This document shows, in pieces, positions 41,608 to 50,777 of a DNA stretch of 64,000 nt. A model generated the notes under the pieces. The model made no database searches. It was given only the letters and a program-made list of their open reading frames with translations, and was not told the DNA's origin. Both the position numbers and the translations under genes were made by a program. The DNA lies in the NCBI GenBank assembly GCA_041662785.1, contig JBAZRW010000003.1, positions 1 through 64,000 on the forward strand, written 5' to 3'. The DNA comes from Bdellovibrionales bacterium. Its GTDB lineage: Bacteria > Pseudomonadota > Alphaproteobacteria > UBA9219. Every line of letters starts with the position of its first letter. The stretch's first letter is position 1.

Positions 41608-41624
41608 AGTGTCAGTTCGTACTT

Positions 41625-43034
41625 TTAGGCTGAATAGTACAGATCATACTCAATGGGGTGGGGAGCCATACGATAGGTGTCCCACTCCGCGCGCTTCAGA
41701 TCAAGATAGCCTTCGATCATATCCATCGAGAACACATCGCCCTTGAGCAGGAAGGCGTTGTCTTTCTCTAAAGCCTTGATGGCTTCTTCAAGCGAGGCGC
41801 AGACCGTTGGAATCTTGGCCAGCTCCTTAGGAGGCAGGTCATAAAGATTTTTTTCCATCGCATCGCCCGGATGGATCTTGTTCTTGATGCCGTCAAGGCC
41901 TGCCATCAACATGCCCGCAAAGGCAAGATAAGGATTAGCGCACGCGTCGGGGAAACGAACTTCCACGCGCTTGGCCTTGGCTCCCGCGCCGAACGGAATG
42001 CGGCAGCTGGCCGAGCGGTTGCGCGAGGCATAGGCCAAAAGGACGGGAGCCTCATACCCAGGAACAAGCCGCTTATAGCTGTTGGTTGTGGGGTTGGTTA
42101 GCGCGTTGAGAGCCTTCGCGTGCTTGATGATGCCACCGATGTAGTACAGGGCCATATCGGACAGGCCTTCATACGTTTTGCCCGCAAACAAAGGCTTGCC
42201 ACCTTTCCAGATGGATTGGTGTGTATGCATGCCCGATCCGTTATCGCTGTGCAGCGGCTTGGGCATAAACGTCGCTGTTTTGCCATAGGCATGCGCGACA
42301 TTATGAACGACGTATTTGTAAATCTGCATGTTGTCGCCGCATTTCAGCAACGTGTCGAACTGGATGCCCAGCTCGTGCTGTGAGGCCGCCACTTCGTGAT
42401 GGTGCTTTTCGACTTTAAGCCCCATTTGCTCCATGATCAGTAGCATCTCGGTGCGCAAGTCCTGCGCCGAGTCAACGGGGTTGACGGGGAAATAACCGCC
42501 CTTGATGCGTGGGCGATGGCCTCGGTTGCCTTCCACGTAGTCGCGTGCGGTATTGTGCGGCGCTTCGCGGCTATCCAGTTTAAAGAAGGTGTTGTGCGAG
42601 TCATTGCTGAACTTCACATCGTCGAACACGAAGAACTCGGCCTCTGGCCCGAAATAGGCCGTATCGCCAACGCCTGCCGTTGCCATGTATTTCTCGGCTT
42701 TTCTGGCGATAGTGCGCGGGCAGCGGTTATAGGGCTTATTCGACACGGGATCTATAACATCGCAAATAAGCGACAACGTCGCTTCCGTATAAAAGGGATC
42801 GACGACGGCGGTAGAGGCATCGGGGATCAGCGTCATGTCGGATTCGTTGATTTCTTTCCATCCAGCGATAGAGGAGCCATCGAACATAATGCCTTCTTTA
42901 AAGGTGGCCTCGTTGATTGTGCTAACATGATGGGTTAAGTGCTGCCATTTACCACGTAGGTCGGTAAAGCGCAGATCGACGAATTTCACGTCGTTTTTCT
43001 TCATGAAGTCTAGGACGGTTTTTGCGGTCGCCAT
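41625..43034 (-). CDS. glnA: Glutamine synthetase type I
   Basis: GlnA joins ammonia to glutamate using ATP, the main entry of nitrogen. The 469 residues match type I dodecameric enzymes. Seen are FMKKNDVKFVDLRFTDLRGK, MFDGSSIAGWKEINESDM, GPEAEFFVFDDV, GNRGHRPRIKGGYFP, NGSGMHTHQSIWKGG, NPTTNSYKRLVPGYEAPVLL and KNLYDLPPKEL, where the Tyr is the usual adenylylation site. The gene for the PII regulator glnB, often upstream in this class, is not here; a tRNA-His lies beyond the start instead. A hairpin terminator follows. Confidence 0.97.
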   Translation of the reverse strand: MATAKTVLDFMKKNDVKFVDLRFTDLRGKWQHLTHHVSTINEATFKEGIMFDGSSIAGWKEINESDMTLIPDASTAVVDPFYTEATLSLICDVIDPVSNKPYNRCPRTIARKAEKYMATAGVGDTAYFGPEAEFFVFDDVKFSNDSHNTFFKLDSREAPHNTARDYVEGNRGHRPRIKGGYFPVNPVDSAQDLRTEMLLIMEQMGLKVEKHHHEVAASQHELGIQFDTLLKCGDNMQIYKYVVHNVAHAYGKTATFMPKPLHSDNGSGMHTHQSIWKGGKPLFAGKTYEGLSDMALYYIGGIIKHAKALNALTNPTTNSYKRLVPGYEAPVLLAYASRNRSASCRIPFGAGAKAKRVEVRFPDACANPYLAFAGMLMAGLDGIKNKIHPGDAMEKNLYDLPPKELAKIPTVCASLEEAIKALEKDNAFLLKGDVFSMDMIEGYLDLKRAEWDTYRMAPHPIEYDLYYSA

Positions 43035-43252
43035 GGTTAACCCCTGTTGCTGGACGGTTGAAAAGAAAACAAAAACGAATCGAGATTTATGGTGCGTTGC
43101 GCAAGAACTAAGCTGATATCTAAGCGCTTGACAACTTTGACGGGTTTAGATAAACCCAGTGTTATGAAGTGCTGTCACAGCCTGCTCCCACAAGGGGCGG
43201 GCGTTTTTGTTGGCAAGAGCTGCCTTCGGGTTGTTTTCTTCATCTTATGTGT

Positions 43253-43329
43253 GGCGGCCGTAGCTCAGTTGGTAGAGCCCTCGGTTGTGGTCCGAGTTGT
43301 CGTGGGTTCGAGTCCCATCGGTCGCCCCA
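43253..43329 (+). tRNA. tRNA-His (GUG anticodon)
   Basis: Acceptor GCGGCCG / CGGTCGC (one G-T pair) with the extra G at position -1 facing the discriminator C, as in tRNA-His. D-arm GCTC-AGTTGGTA-GAGC, anticodon arm CTCGG-TTGTGGT-CCGAG (anticodon GTG), T-arm GTGGG-TTCGAGT-CCCAT and encoded CCA. Confidence 0.95.
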
Positions 43330-43330
43330 C

Positions 43331-43468
43331 CCTACGCTGCTTTGCAGCTTCGGGTGTCAGGCCACCCTCTTTTGGGTGGACTGACACATCCGAATAGAAA
43401 AAGTGTAGGGTGCCTCCCGAAGCCTCTATCGCCTGAAGCGGTAGCGAAGGTGATGGCGTAGGGAGGCT
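43331..43468. repeat. Palindromic sequence between tRNA-His and the GIY-YIG gene
   Basis: It begins CCTACGCTGCTTTGCAGCTT, almost the same as 16407-16426 in repeat cluster C. Nested inverted pairs follow: GGTGTCAG/CTGACAC, CCACCC/GGGTGG and CCTACG.../...TGTAGGG. Next, GCCTCCC and GGGAGGC (43461-43468 region) enclose a second hairpin with CGCC/GGCG. No gene is seen in it. Confidence 0.6.
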
Positions 43469-43474
43469 TTATCC

Positions 43475-43717
43475 ATGTGGTATGTCTATTTTCTTAAGTT
43501 ATCGAATAACGATATTTACGTTGGTTTTACAGGTGATTTGAAGAAAAGGGTCGGCGTACATAATCGTGGGGATGTTGTCGCCACAAAGCCTTATTTGCCA
43601 GCGCACTTAAAAAGTTATGTTGCTGTAGAAACAGAAGAGATAGCCATGAAACTCGAAAAGTATTTTAAATCGGGATCAGGAAAAGCAATTGCCTACAAAC
43701 GGCTCTTGTCCAACTAA
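43475..43717 (+). CDS. Small GIY-YIG nuclease family protein
   Basis: An 80-residue protein consisting of one GIY-YIG domain: MWYVYFLKLSNNDIYVGFTG gives the two half-motifs (Y-V-Y and I-Y-V-G), followed by the Arg of DLKKRVGVHN and the Glu of AMKLEKYFKSGSGKA. It is the size of the YhbQ-type single-domain nucleases. The upstream palindromic DNA resembles the repeat cluster at 16.4 kb, so the gene may belong to a repeat family. GGGAGGC upstream of the ATG is both ribosome site and one hairpin arm. It is convergent with the next gene. Confidence 0.82.
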   Translation: MWYVYFLKLSNNDIYVGFTGDLKKRVGVHNRGDVVATKPYLPAHLKSYVAVETEEIAMKLEKYFKSGSGKAIAYKRLLSN

Positions 43718-43722
43718 TCTTC

Positions 43723-44658
43723 CTATTCAAAATCACGAACCGTGTTGGCCAAGCCTTGCTCTAAGGTATAGGGCGGAGCCCAGCCCGTCGCCTTGCATAG
43801 GGCTGCATTATCCGCGCAGAGCGAGCCGAGCAAACGATCCACGGCTTTTTGTTTCCCAGTTATTTTTCCGAGGCCTCGAAGCCATGAGGGCGGTATTGGC
43901 CAAAGGTTGGCGCGTCGTCCCATGGCTTTGGCGATAGCGCGGATAAGATCAGGTGTTGAGACATCCTGTCCATCCGTGACAAGAAAGGTTTTGTTCTTCG
44001 CCCCTTCGGACTCAAGACAGGTTGTCATCGCGGAAACCAGATTGCCGCGATAAACAAGGCTGCGTTTGTTGCAAATCATCGCAAAGGGCAGGGGCGCACC
44101 GCGTCGAACAATTTGCATCAAGGCACGGAAGTTAGCGCGGACGCCCGCGCCGTACACCAAGGGTGGGCGCAAGATCGTTACGGCCATCGGCGTTGTTGCG
44201 GCCAAAGCCATAAGCGCCGTTTCGGCCTCGGCTTTAGAGATGGCATAGGGATCTTCGGGTGCGGGCGCATCAGCCTCGGTATAGGGCGTATCGCGCCCCT
44301 CGCCGTTGACTTTAATTGTGCTCATGAACAGAAAGCGCTTCACACCAGCCTCGGCGGCTTGTTGCGCCAGATGGATTGTGCCTTGTGTGTTAACAGCACG
44401 GGAAACGGCGAGAGGATCGGTGGCGCTGTCCTTCATCACATGCACGCGAGCCGCCAGATGCACTACGGCCTCGCAGCCTTGCAAGGATTCGCGCCAGTCG
44501 GTGGTATCGCCCAGCTCCCCTACCATGACGCTTTCGCAAGGCAAAGGGATGGAGGAGGGAGAACGTAAGGCGCAGCGAACGTCCCATCCCTTTTCAAGGG
44601 CAGCAGCGATAAAGGCGCTGCCGATAAAACCTGTCGCGCCTGTGACAAGAACCTTCAT
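43723..44658 (-). CDS. NAD-dependent sugar epimerase/dehydratase (SDR)
   Basis: A 311-residue extended SDR protein that probably changes a nucleotide sugar. The nucleotide site is VTGATGFIGSA near the start; HLAARVHVM, MSTIKVNGEG and DPYAISKAEAE (Tyr-x3-Lys) form the catalytic region; ILRPPLVYGAGVRANF and KRSLVYRGNLVSAM follow. The RVHVM and late IPPSWL pattern resembles WbpV-type proteins that act on UDP-N-acetyl-quinovosamine. It is the last gene of a minus-strand run with a GT4, asnB and a large membrane protein; its start overlaps the GT4 stop by four bases. Confidence 0.87.
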   Translation of the reverse strand: MKVLVTGATGFIGSAFIAAALEKGWDVRCALRSPSSIPLPCESVMVGELGDTTDWRESLQGCEAVVHLAARVHVMKDSATDPLAVSRAVNTQGTIHLAQQAAEAGVKRFLFMSTIKVNGEGRDTPYTEADAPAPEDPYAISKAEAETALMALAATTPMAVTILRPPLVYGAGVRANFRALMQIVRRGAPLPFAMICNKRSLVYRGNLVSAMTTCLESEGAKNKTFLVTDGQDVSTPDLIRAIAKAMGRRANLWPIPPSWLRGLGKITGKQKAVDRLLGSLCADNAALCKATGWAPPYTLEQGLANTVRDFE

Positions 44659-45788
44659 GAACGTGCCTTAGAAAAACTATTGTATATCTCTAAATGCTTT
44701 TTGACGACTTCGCGAATGTCAAAGGCTTCCTCAGCCAGCTTGCGACCCGCGAGTCCCATGGCTTGCCTACGCTGTGGATCCAGAATGAGCTTTTCAAGGC
44801 CGTTCGCTAGTGAGGCCGCATTGCGAACGGTCACAAGAAGTCCTGTCACGTCCGGTGTTATGGCATCGCGGCATCCGGCGACATCGGTGGTAACAACAGC
44901 GCGACCACAAGCGGCGGCTTCCAGCAAAGCTTTGGGCATCCCCTCGCGGTAGGAGGGCAAAGCGACGATATTCGATTGTGGCAGAATGGCGGGCATGTCG
45001 GCGTGATGCCCCCATGACTCGACAATCCCTTCACGCACCCATCCTTGGATTTCATCTTCGGTCAGGCTGGCCGGATTAGCGGGATCGGTGGAGCCGACAA
45101 GGCAAAAACGTGCCTCAATGCCTTTGTTTTTGAGAAGGCGGGAGGCTTCAGCAAACTCGCGCACACCTTTATCGACCAGAAGTCGCGCTACCAGCATGAC
45201 GACGGGCGTGCCTTCGGGTTCGGGCTTCACGTCATAGGCCGAAAGGGAAACGCCAGAGCCCCTGATAAGAACCGTTTGCGTTTCCTTGATCCCAGCGCCT
45301 TGCATTAAGGCGTGGCGGTCATCGACATTTTGGAAAATAACTTTTGTGCGAGCGCTGCCAAGCGCAAACCTATAAAGATCCAGCACGATGGAGCGACGAA
45401 GACGCGCCCTGATCCCTTGATCCAGAAAAACGAAACCAAGGCCAGAGACGGCAGCCACGCAGGCGGGGATCCGCGTCAGCCGCGCCGCAATACCACCAAA
45501 GATGACAGGCTTGATGGTCACAAGGTGGAGAATGTCGGGGCGCAGTTTTAACAGAAGAAAAACAATTTCAAAAAAGCTGGCAAAATAGGAAGCAAGGCTA
45601 GCCTTCCCCCGTTCAAGCGCGAGTGGGTGAACGATGATGCCGTGGCTTTCTAGGACTTCTTTTTTATCTGACATGCCGCACGCGACATGAACGCCATAGC
45701 CCTGACGCTGCGCCTCTAGCGCGATGGGGAGGCGGTGCGAGAGGAAGAACCAGTCAACATTGACAATATAAAGAATCGTTTTCTTCAT
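44655..45788 (-). CDS. Glycosyltransferase family 4
   Basis: A 377-residue GT-B enzyme, likely adding a sugar to a lipid-linked glycan on the cytoplasmic face. N-terminal part: ILYIVNVDWFFLSHRLPIAL, then PDILHLVTIKPVIFGGIAAR. C-terminal GT4 part: VVMLVARLLVDKGVREFAEA, then NIVALPSYREGMPKALLEAA with the E-x7-E motif (here REGMPKALLE) and CGRAVVTTDVAGCRDAI. It overlaps the SDR gene and the asnB gene by four bases each, so the three are one translational unit. The sugar is not known. Confidence 0.9.
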   Translation of the reverse strand: MKKTILYIVNVDWFFLSHRLPIALEAQRQGYGVHVACGMSDKKEVLESHGIIVHPLALERGKASLASYFASFFEIVFLLLKLRPDILHLVTIKPVIFGGIAARLTRIPACVAAVSGLGFVFLDQGIRARLRRSIVLDLYRFALGSARTKVIFQNVDDRHALMQGAGIKETQTVLIRGSGVSLSAYDVKPEPEGTPVVMLVARLLVDKGVREFAEASRLLKNKGIEARFCLVGSTDPANPASLTEDEIQGWVREGIVESWGHHADMPAILPQSNIVALPSYREGMPKALLEAAACGRAVVTTDVAGCRDAITPDVTGLLVTVRNAASLANGLEKLILDPQRRQAMGLAGRKLAEEAFDIREVVKKHLEIYNSFSKARS

Positions 45789-47755
45789 GGCTTATTATGC
45801 TCCAGCCATGCCTCAAACATCAAGATATCCCATAGGGGATAGGCCCAATTGCGCTTACCGGATAGATGATCGCGCCATTTTTCGCGGATGGGTTTGGGGT
45901 TAAAGAAGCCCTCACGCCTTAGGCGCGTTTCATCCAGTAAATCTTCTGCCCATGTTTTGAGCGGCCCGCGCAGCCATGAATCTAGCGGCACGCCAAAGCC
46001 CATTTTAGGGCGCTCGATCAGTTCGCGTGGGACATAACGATCAAGCACTTGCCGCAGAGGCCACTTGGTTTGTCCATCCCGTATCTTTATGGATTGGGGA
46101 AGGCTCCATGCAAAGGCGACAACGCGAGGATCAAGAAGCGGTACGCGCGTTTCTAGTGAAACAGCCATCGCGGCACGATCCACCTTGGTCAAAATATCGT
46201 CCGGCATGTACGAAAGCATGTCGAGCGCCATCATGCGCTGCACGTCGTCTAGCCCTTCCATGTCGGGCGATAGGCTTGTCAGCATAGTTGGCGGTTCCTG
46301 TCCTTCTATCACGATAGAGGCCGGATCGCTCCAATGTGATACCAGCGAGCCGTAAAGATGGCTGACCGAGGGGCTGGCCAGCGCGTTCGCGCCCTTGTGC
46401 ATCTTGTCGCCCACATTTGACCATGAAGGTTTTCGAGAAGTGAGGGAAGTCATTAACGCCACGCCGCGATTCCAGCTTTGCGGCGGAATGGCGGTGATAA
46501 CCCGCGCCATCAGGCGGCGCAATGGGAGCGGGATTTTCGCAAGGCGGCTCCATGCCGAGGCGGTGAGCTGATAGCGCGTGTATCCGCAAAATAATTCATC
46601 GCCGCCGTCACCCGATAGGGACACGGTGACGTGTTGCCGCGCCAACTGTGAGACGAGAAAGGTTGGTATCTGCGAGGAGTCGGCAAAAGGCTCGTCGTAA
46701 AAGCGGGGCAGGGAAGGGATCACGTCCATCGCTTGCTGCGGCGTGACGTAAAGCTCAGTATGATCCGTGCCAAGATGCTGCGCGACGGCCTTGGCGTGCG
46801 CGGCCTCATCATAAAGCGCGTCTTGAAAGCCGATGGAAAAGGTTTTGACGGGGCGCGAGGCGCTGGCCTGCATCAAGGCGACGATGGTTGAGGAGTCAAT
46901 GCCGCCTGACAGGAATGCGCCCAGCGGCACATCAGCCATCATCTGTGATTGAACAGCGTCTTTTAGAAGAACCTCTAGCGCATCCACGGCCTCTTGCGGT
47001 GAGCCTTGAAACGGATTGAGGACGCCTTCTCGTGCCACATCCGCGCCCGACCAATAGCGCGTTATGGTCGGGGCCTGTTCGCCTTGCGCCAACGTCAAAA
47101 GGCATCCGGCCTCTAGCTTATGAATCCCGCGATAGATAGAGGATGCGCCCCCAATACAGTTGTGCCGGAGCAAAAGGCAAAGCCCATCGCGATCAATCTC
47201 TCCTTCAAACGAAGGATGTTCGCGAAGCGCCGCAACTTGCGAGGCAAAAAGGAAAGTGGGTGAGCCGCCTTTTCTTTGCCAGCCGTAGTAAAGCGGTTTT
47301 TCGCCAAGGCGATCGCGTGCCAGCGTCAGAGACTTCTCTTTTTTGTCCCAGACGGCGAGTGCAAACATGCCGCGCGTTTTTCTAATCGTGGCTTCGATGC
47401 CCCACGCGTCAAAACCAGCGACGAGCGTTTCCGTATCAGAATGACCTTTCCAAGCCGCAGGGGCGCGGCCAGTTTCTTGCAGGCCTTTACGCAAATCGCC
47501 ATGATTATAAATCTCGCCGTTAAAGACGATTACAAACCGCCCGCTGGCCGATGTCATGGGTTGATGCCCCGCAGGGGACAGATCGACAATCGCAAGGCGG
47601 CGGTGGCCAAGGGCAACTCCGGCGGCGCTGTCGATCCACGCCCCCGCATCGTTAGGGCCACGATGCGCCAGCGCATCGGTCATGTTGGTCAGGAGAGATT
47701 CACCCTCGCCGTCGCCAATCCCGCTCCACTGGATAAAACCCGCTAATCCGCACAT
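45785..47755 (-). CDS. asnB: Asparagine synthetase (glutamine-hydrolysing) family
   Basis: A 656-residue AsnB-type enzyme. The N-terminal glutaminase begins MCGLAGFIQW with nucleophile Cys2 and keeps RGPNDAG, HRRLAIVDLSPAGHQPM and FNGEIYNH. The synthetase part has ATP loop LGAFLSGGIDSSTI and the later SLSGDGGDELFCGYTRY. Family copies inside polysaccharide clusters often transfer an amide to a sugar acid or other cluster product rather than making free asparagine. Its position between glycosyltransferase and GT-C-like membrane genes, with overlaps on both sides, favours that reading, but the substrate is not visible. Confidence 0.9.
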   Translation of the reverse strand: MCGLAGFIQWSGIGDGEGESLLTNMTDALAHRGPNDAGAWIDSAAGVALGHRRLAIVDLSPAGHQPMTSASGRFVIVFNGEIYNHGDLRKGLQETGRAPAAWKGHSDTETLVAGFDAWGIEATIRKTRGMFALAVWDKKEKSLTLARDRLGEKPLYYGWQRKGGSPTFLFASQVAALREHPSFEGEIDRDGLCLLLRHNCIGGASSIYRGIHKLEAGCLLTLAQGEQAPTITRYWSGADVAREGVLNPFQGSPQEAVDALEVLLKDAVQSQMMADVPLGAFLSGGIDSSTIVALMQASASRPVKTFSIGFQDALYDEAAHAKAVAQHLGTDHTELYVTPQQAMDVIPSLPRFYDEPFADSSQIPTFLVSQLARQHVTVSLSGDGGDELFCGYTRYQLTASAWSRLAKIPLPLRRLMARVITAIPPQSWNRGVALMTSLTSRKPSWSNVGDKMHKGANALASPSVSHLYGSLVSHWSDPASIVIEGQEPPTMLTSLSPDMEGLDDVQRMMALDMLSYMPDDILTKVDRAAMAVSLETRVPLLDPRVVAFAWSLPQSIKIRDGQTKWPLRQVLDRYVPRELIERPKMGFGVPLDSWLRGPLKTWAEDLLDETRLRREGFFNPKPIREKWRDHLSGKRNWAYPLWDILMFEAWLEHNKP

Positions 47756-49809
47756 GTAACGCGCCCTTTTAGGCTAGAGAGCCTCAAAAGAAGGATAAAG
47801 GTCACAAACCACGCCAGCATGGCATAACGATTATCAGGATGAAAGAAAAACAGAGGAAGGTGAAGGCCTAAAGCTGAGAAAAGGAGAAGGCCTGTTGTTT
47901 GCTCGATTTGTTTTTTCCATACCCGTTTGATGAGGAGGTAAGAAAGACTGGCGAGGATCAGAGAATGGAACGCCGCAACAAGAGCCATATCGCGGAGCTG
48001 CGTTGTATAGCTATTGCCCAGCCAGCGTGCCCCCTGTTTGAGGACGGATAAAACGGCAGGGTCATGCCATGCGCCGCTGGCAATGGCGCTCGTGGCATTC
48101 ATATAGGTAGAGAGCGGCACTAGGAGATTGGTGTGATGCTCGCCCGCGCTGGTCAGAAGAACAAACTGGCTGCCAAAATACATATTATGGAGGAGACAGA
48201 CGGCGATTGCAGAAAAGCCTGCTCCCAGAAAGAGTATGTTGAACACTTTTTTATGGCGCAAAAGGACGATGGCGCAGAATACGATAGACAGCACGCTGGC
48301 CACGACCAGATTGGGGCGAACAAAGGTTGCCAAGGCCCACAAAAGCCCTGCCGAGAACCAAAGACCTGTTGCGGGTGATGTCGGGTTCCTGATGCCGCGT
48401 GTTGCAAGGAGGAGGCCCGCTAGCCAAAGGCTGTAGCCCACAGGCTCGGCCATTGAGCGGCTGGAAAGGTCGATAAGGGAGGGATAGGCTCCACCGATCA
48501 CGTTGACGGCATAGGGAAGAAGGCCGAGAGCCAAGGTGGGCAGAGTCCAAAACTCGATATCAAGTTGTTTGAATAAACGCCAAATCAACAGCGGGAAGAA
48601 AAGGACGGCCATCGCCTCGCCATAACGCATCTCACCGAACACTATATTCTCAAGGGCTATGACATAGCGAAGGCCGGGCATAAAATAGAAAACGTCCTCG
48701 CCGCCGCGCAGGGCCTTCATCCAATCGCCATTGAAAAGAGCGCGGGTAATCTCGCGCCCATAGCTGGAATGGACAAGGCCGTCATCGCCGCCGCCATAGG
48801 GGATAACGCCTAGCAAAAGGGAAGGGTTATGAAACGCAAAGATGAGCGCGGCAGCGAGTGTCAATCCGGTGCCGTAGGCAAGGGCTTTCCATCGAGGGCG
48901 CAGGGAGAAGAAAACGAGGCAGAAGACGCCCAAGCTCGCCAGTGCCAAATCTAAAACCCTCCATGCTTTTTGGCTTGCTGTCCAGTCTAGGGTCAGGCTT
49001 GTTTTTTCTTGAGGGTCAATGAACCCAACCCAGATTTTTTGGGCAGACGAAGCGAGGGAGAGTGTCTCGCAGCTTGGTGTTTCGTGAAATTCACGATTAA
49101 GGGAAGAAACGGCCTTTTTATCGGCTCCCGTTTCGCGCCATAACGCGCCTTGCCAGCATAGCGTGCCGCCCTCCGCTTCTGGCGGAAGCGTCAGTTCAAG
49201 CCAAAACGGCGCGGTCTCTCTTCTGATATCGCTGAGGGGGTTTCCGTCCGCGTCCTTATTGTACCAGTTAAAGGTTAGCTCATTGAAAGCGCCAAGGCGC
49301 GCCGTGAGCAGATCATGAATGTCGATAAAGCGATTAAGTCGCGAGATGTCTTTTGCGCGTTGCCAGAAATTATCTGATGACCAGCCTACGGGTTCAGTGG
49401 GCCACGCAAAATACTGCCAGCAGCCATAGGTCGCCGGATTACAGCGCTGACCGGCGGGGTAGGCGCGGTTGAAGGTTTGTGCAAAGTCGGCTAGTACAGG
49501 GTGCGGAAGGGTCGCGCGCCAAGGCTCGCTTTGCGGTTGGCCTTGGGTCAGGAAAACGTGGCTGCGCTCTTCCACTTGTGCGATGGGTAGGTTAACGCGG
49601 ATCGCGATCAGTGCAATCATCGCGAGGGACACAAGCGCGATGCGCCTTCCATCGGCTTTTTGCTGGGAGAAAAATAGAAAAAGCAGGCCGGCCATCATGA
49701 GCGCTAGACGGAAGAGGGCATTAATAGGGGGAATAAGAACCGCAACCAAAAGAATAAGAAACCACATCGTAAAACCGACGGAAATTCTTTGTGGTGGGGT
49801 TTTGGTCAT
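47743..49809 (-). CDS. Large polytopic membrane protein, GT-C-like
   Basis: A 688-residue protein with two N-terminal helices, a periplasmic domain of about 230 residues (about 60-290) with several Cys and Trp, then roughly ten helices. After the first helix of the second block comes a loop with PYGGGDDGLVHSSYGREITR and, later, GEDVFYFMPGLRY; acidic pairs in such a loop are typical of GT-C glycosyltransferases that use lipid-linked sugars. No exact family is recognised. Its end overlaps asnB by 13 bases, so it leads the minus-strand unit of four genes. Confidence 0.6.
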   Translation of the reverse strand: MTKTPPQRISVGFTMWFLILLVAVLIPPINALFRLALMMAGLLFLFFSQQKADGRRIALVSLAMIALIAIRVNLPIAQVEERSHVFLTQGQPQSEPWRATLPHPVLADFAQTFNRAYPAGQRCNPATYGCWQYFAWPTEPVGWSSDNFWQRAKDISRLNRFIDIHDLLTARLGAFNELTFNWYNKDADGNPLSDIRRETAPFWLELTLPPEAEGGTLCWQGALWRETGADKKAVSSLNREFHETPSCETLSLASSAQKIWVGFIDPQEKTSLTLDWTASQKAWRVLDLALASLGVFCLVFFSLRPRWKALAYGTGLTLAAALIFAFHNPSLLLGVIPYGGGDDGLVHSSYGREITRALFNGDWMKALRGGEDVFYFMPGLRYVIALENIVFGEMRYGEAMAVLFFPLLIWRLFKQLDIEFWTLPTLALGLLPYAVNVIGGAYPSLIDLSSRSMAEPVGYSLWLAGLLLATRGIRNPTSPATGLWFSAGLLWALATFVRPNLVVASVLSIVFCAIVLLRHKKVFNILFLGAGFSAIAVCLLHNMYFGSQFVLLTSAGEHHTNLLVPLSTYMNATSAIASGAWHDPAVLSVLKQGARWLGNSYTTQLRDMALVAAFHSLILASLSYLLIKRVWKKQIEQTTGLLLFSALGLHLPLFFFHPDNRYAMLAWFVTFILLLRLSSLKGRVTCAD

Positions 49810-49916
49810 GGATGCGTCAAAGTGCCCAAAAGGGTTAAGGGAGCTACCTTGCTTTTAAGAAATATGTGAATTAGAGTCAAACAAGCATCTTTGTTATCTC
49901 TAACTTTTTTTGATTC

Positions 49917-50777
49917 ATGCCCCCTATTCTCCGTCTTCTTAGGCCTCTCCAGTGGGTCAAAAGCGCCTTTGTCGCCGCGCCGCTGTTTTTTAACGCCCCC
50001 CTTTGGTCAGCGCAAACGCTGGCGCTCGTGGCATGGGGTATGGCCGCTTTTTGCCTAATGGCTAGCGCAGTTTATGTTTTGAACGATTTGATGGATCGTG
50101 AGGCCGATAGAGAACACGCCGTCAAAAGGTTGCGCCCCCTTGCGAGTGGCGAGGTTTCTCCCTCTCTGGCTTACGTTCTTATCCTTGTACTCCTCGTCAT
50201 TGCCTTGGAAATTGCGACGTGGCTTGGCGGCTTGTTTCCTGTCTTCCTCCTTTCATATGGTGCGATTCAGCTTCTTTACTGTTTCTGGCTTAAGAATCAT
50301 GCCCTGATTGATGTGATGACGATTGCCATTGGCTTTGTTTTGCGTGTGCTGGCGGGGGCGGCTTTGATTGATGTGACGCCAACCTCGTGGATCATTATTA
50401 TGACAATGCTTCTTGCCTTGTTTCAAGGTCTGGCGAAGCGGCGCGATGATCTCGTGCATGCGATGGAGGTCAGCCATCGGCGCAGTCTTGTCGGCTATAA
50501 TAAGCCATTTCTGGATGTTGCTATTTCTGTGATTCTGGGCGGCCTTCTTGTCGCCTATCTGATTTTTACAACCGATGCTGCCGTGATTGAGCGTTTTGGA
50601 ACGGAAAATCTTTTTTATACAGCTCCTCTCGTGATTCTTGGCATTCTGCGCTACTTGCAAATTACACTGGTCGAAGAAAAATCAGGTTCACCGACCGAGG
50701 TTGTATTGCGTGATAAGTTTATGATTTTCTCTATCCTTGGGTGGGTTGTTTCCTTTTTTGTGGTGCCCCATGTGTAA
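49917..50777 (+). CDS. UbiA-family transferase, decaprenyl-phosphate phosphoribosyltransferase-like
   Basis: A 286-residue membrane protein with eight to nine helices. The two Asp-rich UbiA motifs are NDLMDREADREH (residues about 60-71) and a weaker second site near AKRRDDLVHAME. The first motif and KRLRPLASGEVS match the branch that makes decaprenylphosphoryl-5-phosphoribose, precursor of the arabinose donor of mycobacteria, and whose homologues sit in many proteobacterial surface-glycan clusters. It probably attaches phosphoribose to a polyprenyl phosphate. The methyltransferase gene overlaps its end by eight bases. Confidence 0.85.
   Translation: MPPILRLLRPLQWVKSAFVAAPLFFNAPLWSAQTLALVAWGMAAFCLMASAVYVLNDLMDREADREHAVKRLRPLASGEVSPSLAYVLILVLLVIALEIATWLGGLFPVFLLSYGAIQLLYCFWLKNHALIDVMTIAIGFVLRVLAGAALIDVTPTSWIIIMTMLLALFQGLAKRRDDLVHAMEVSHRRSLVGYNKPFLDVAISVILGGLLVAYLIFTTDAAVIERFGTENLFYTAPLVILGILRYLQITLVEEKSGSPTEVVLRDKFMIFSILGWVVSFFVVPHV

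Noticed and set aside
43035..43252. NtrC or sigma-54 sites upstream of glnA
   Set aside because: I found no convincing TGGCAC-N5-TTGCA or NtrC box on the glnA strand in this gap.
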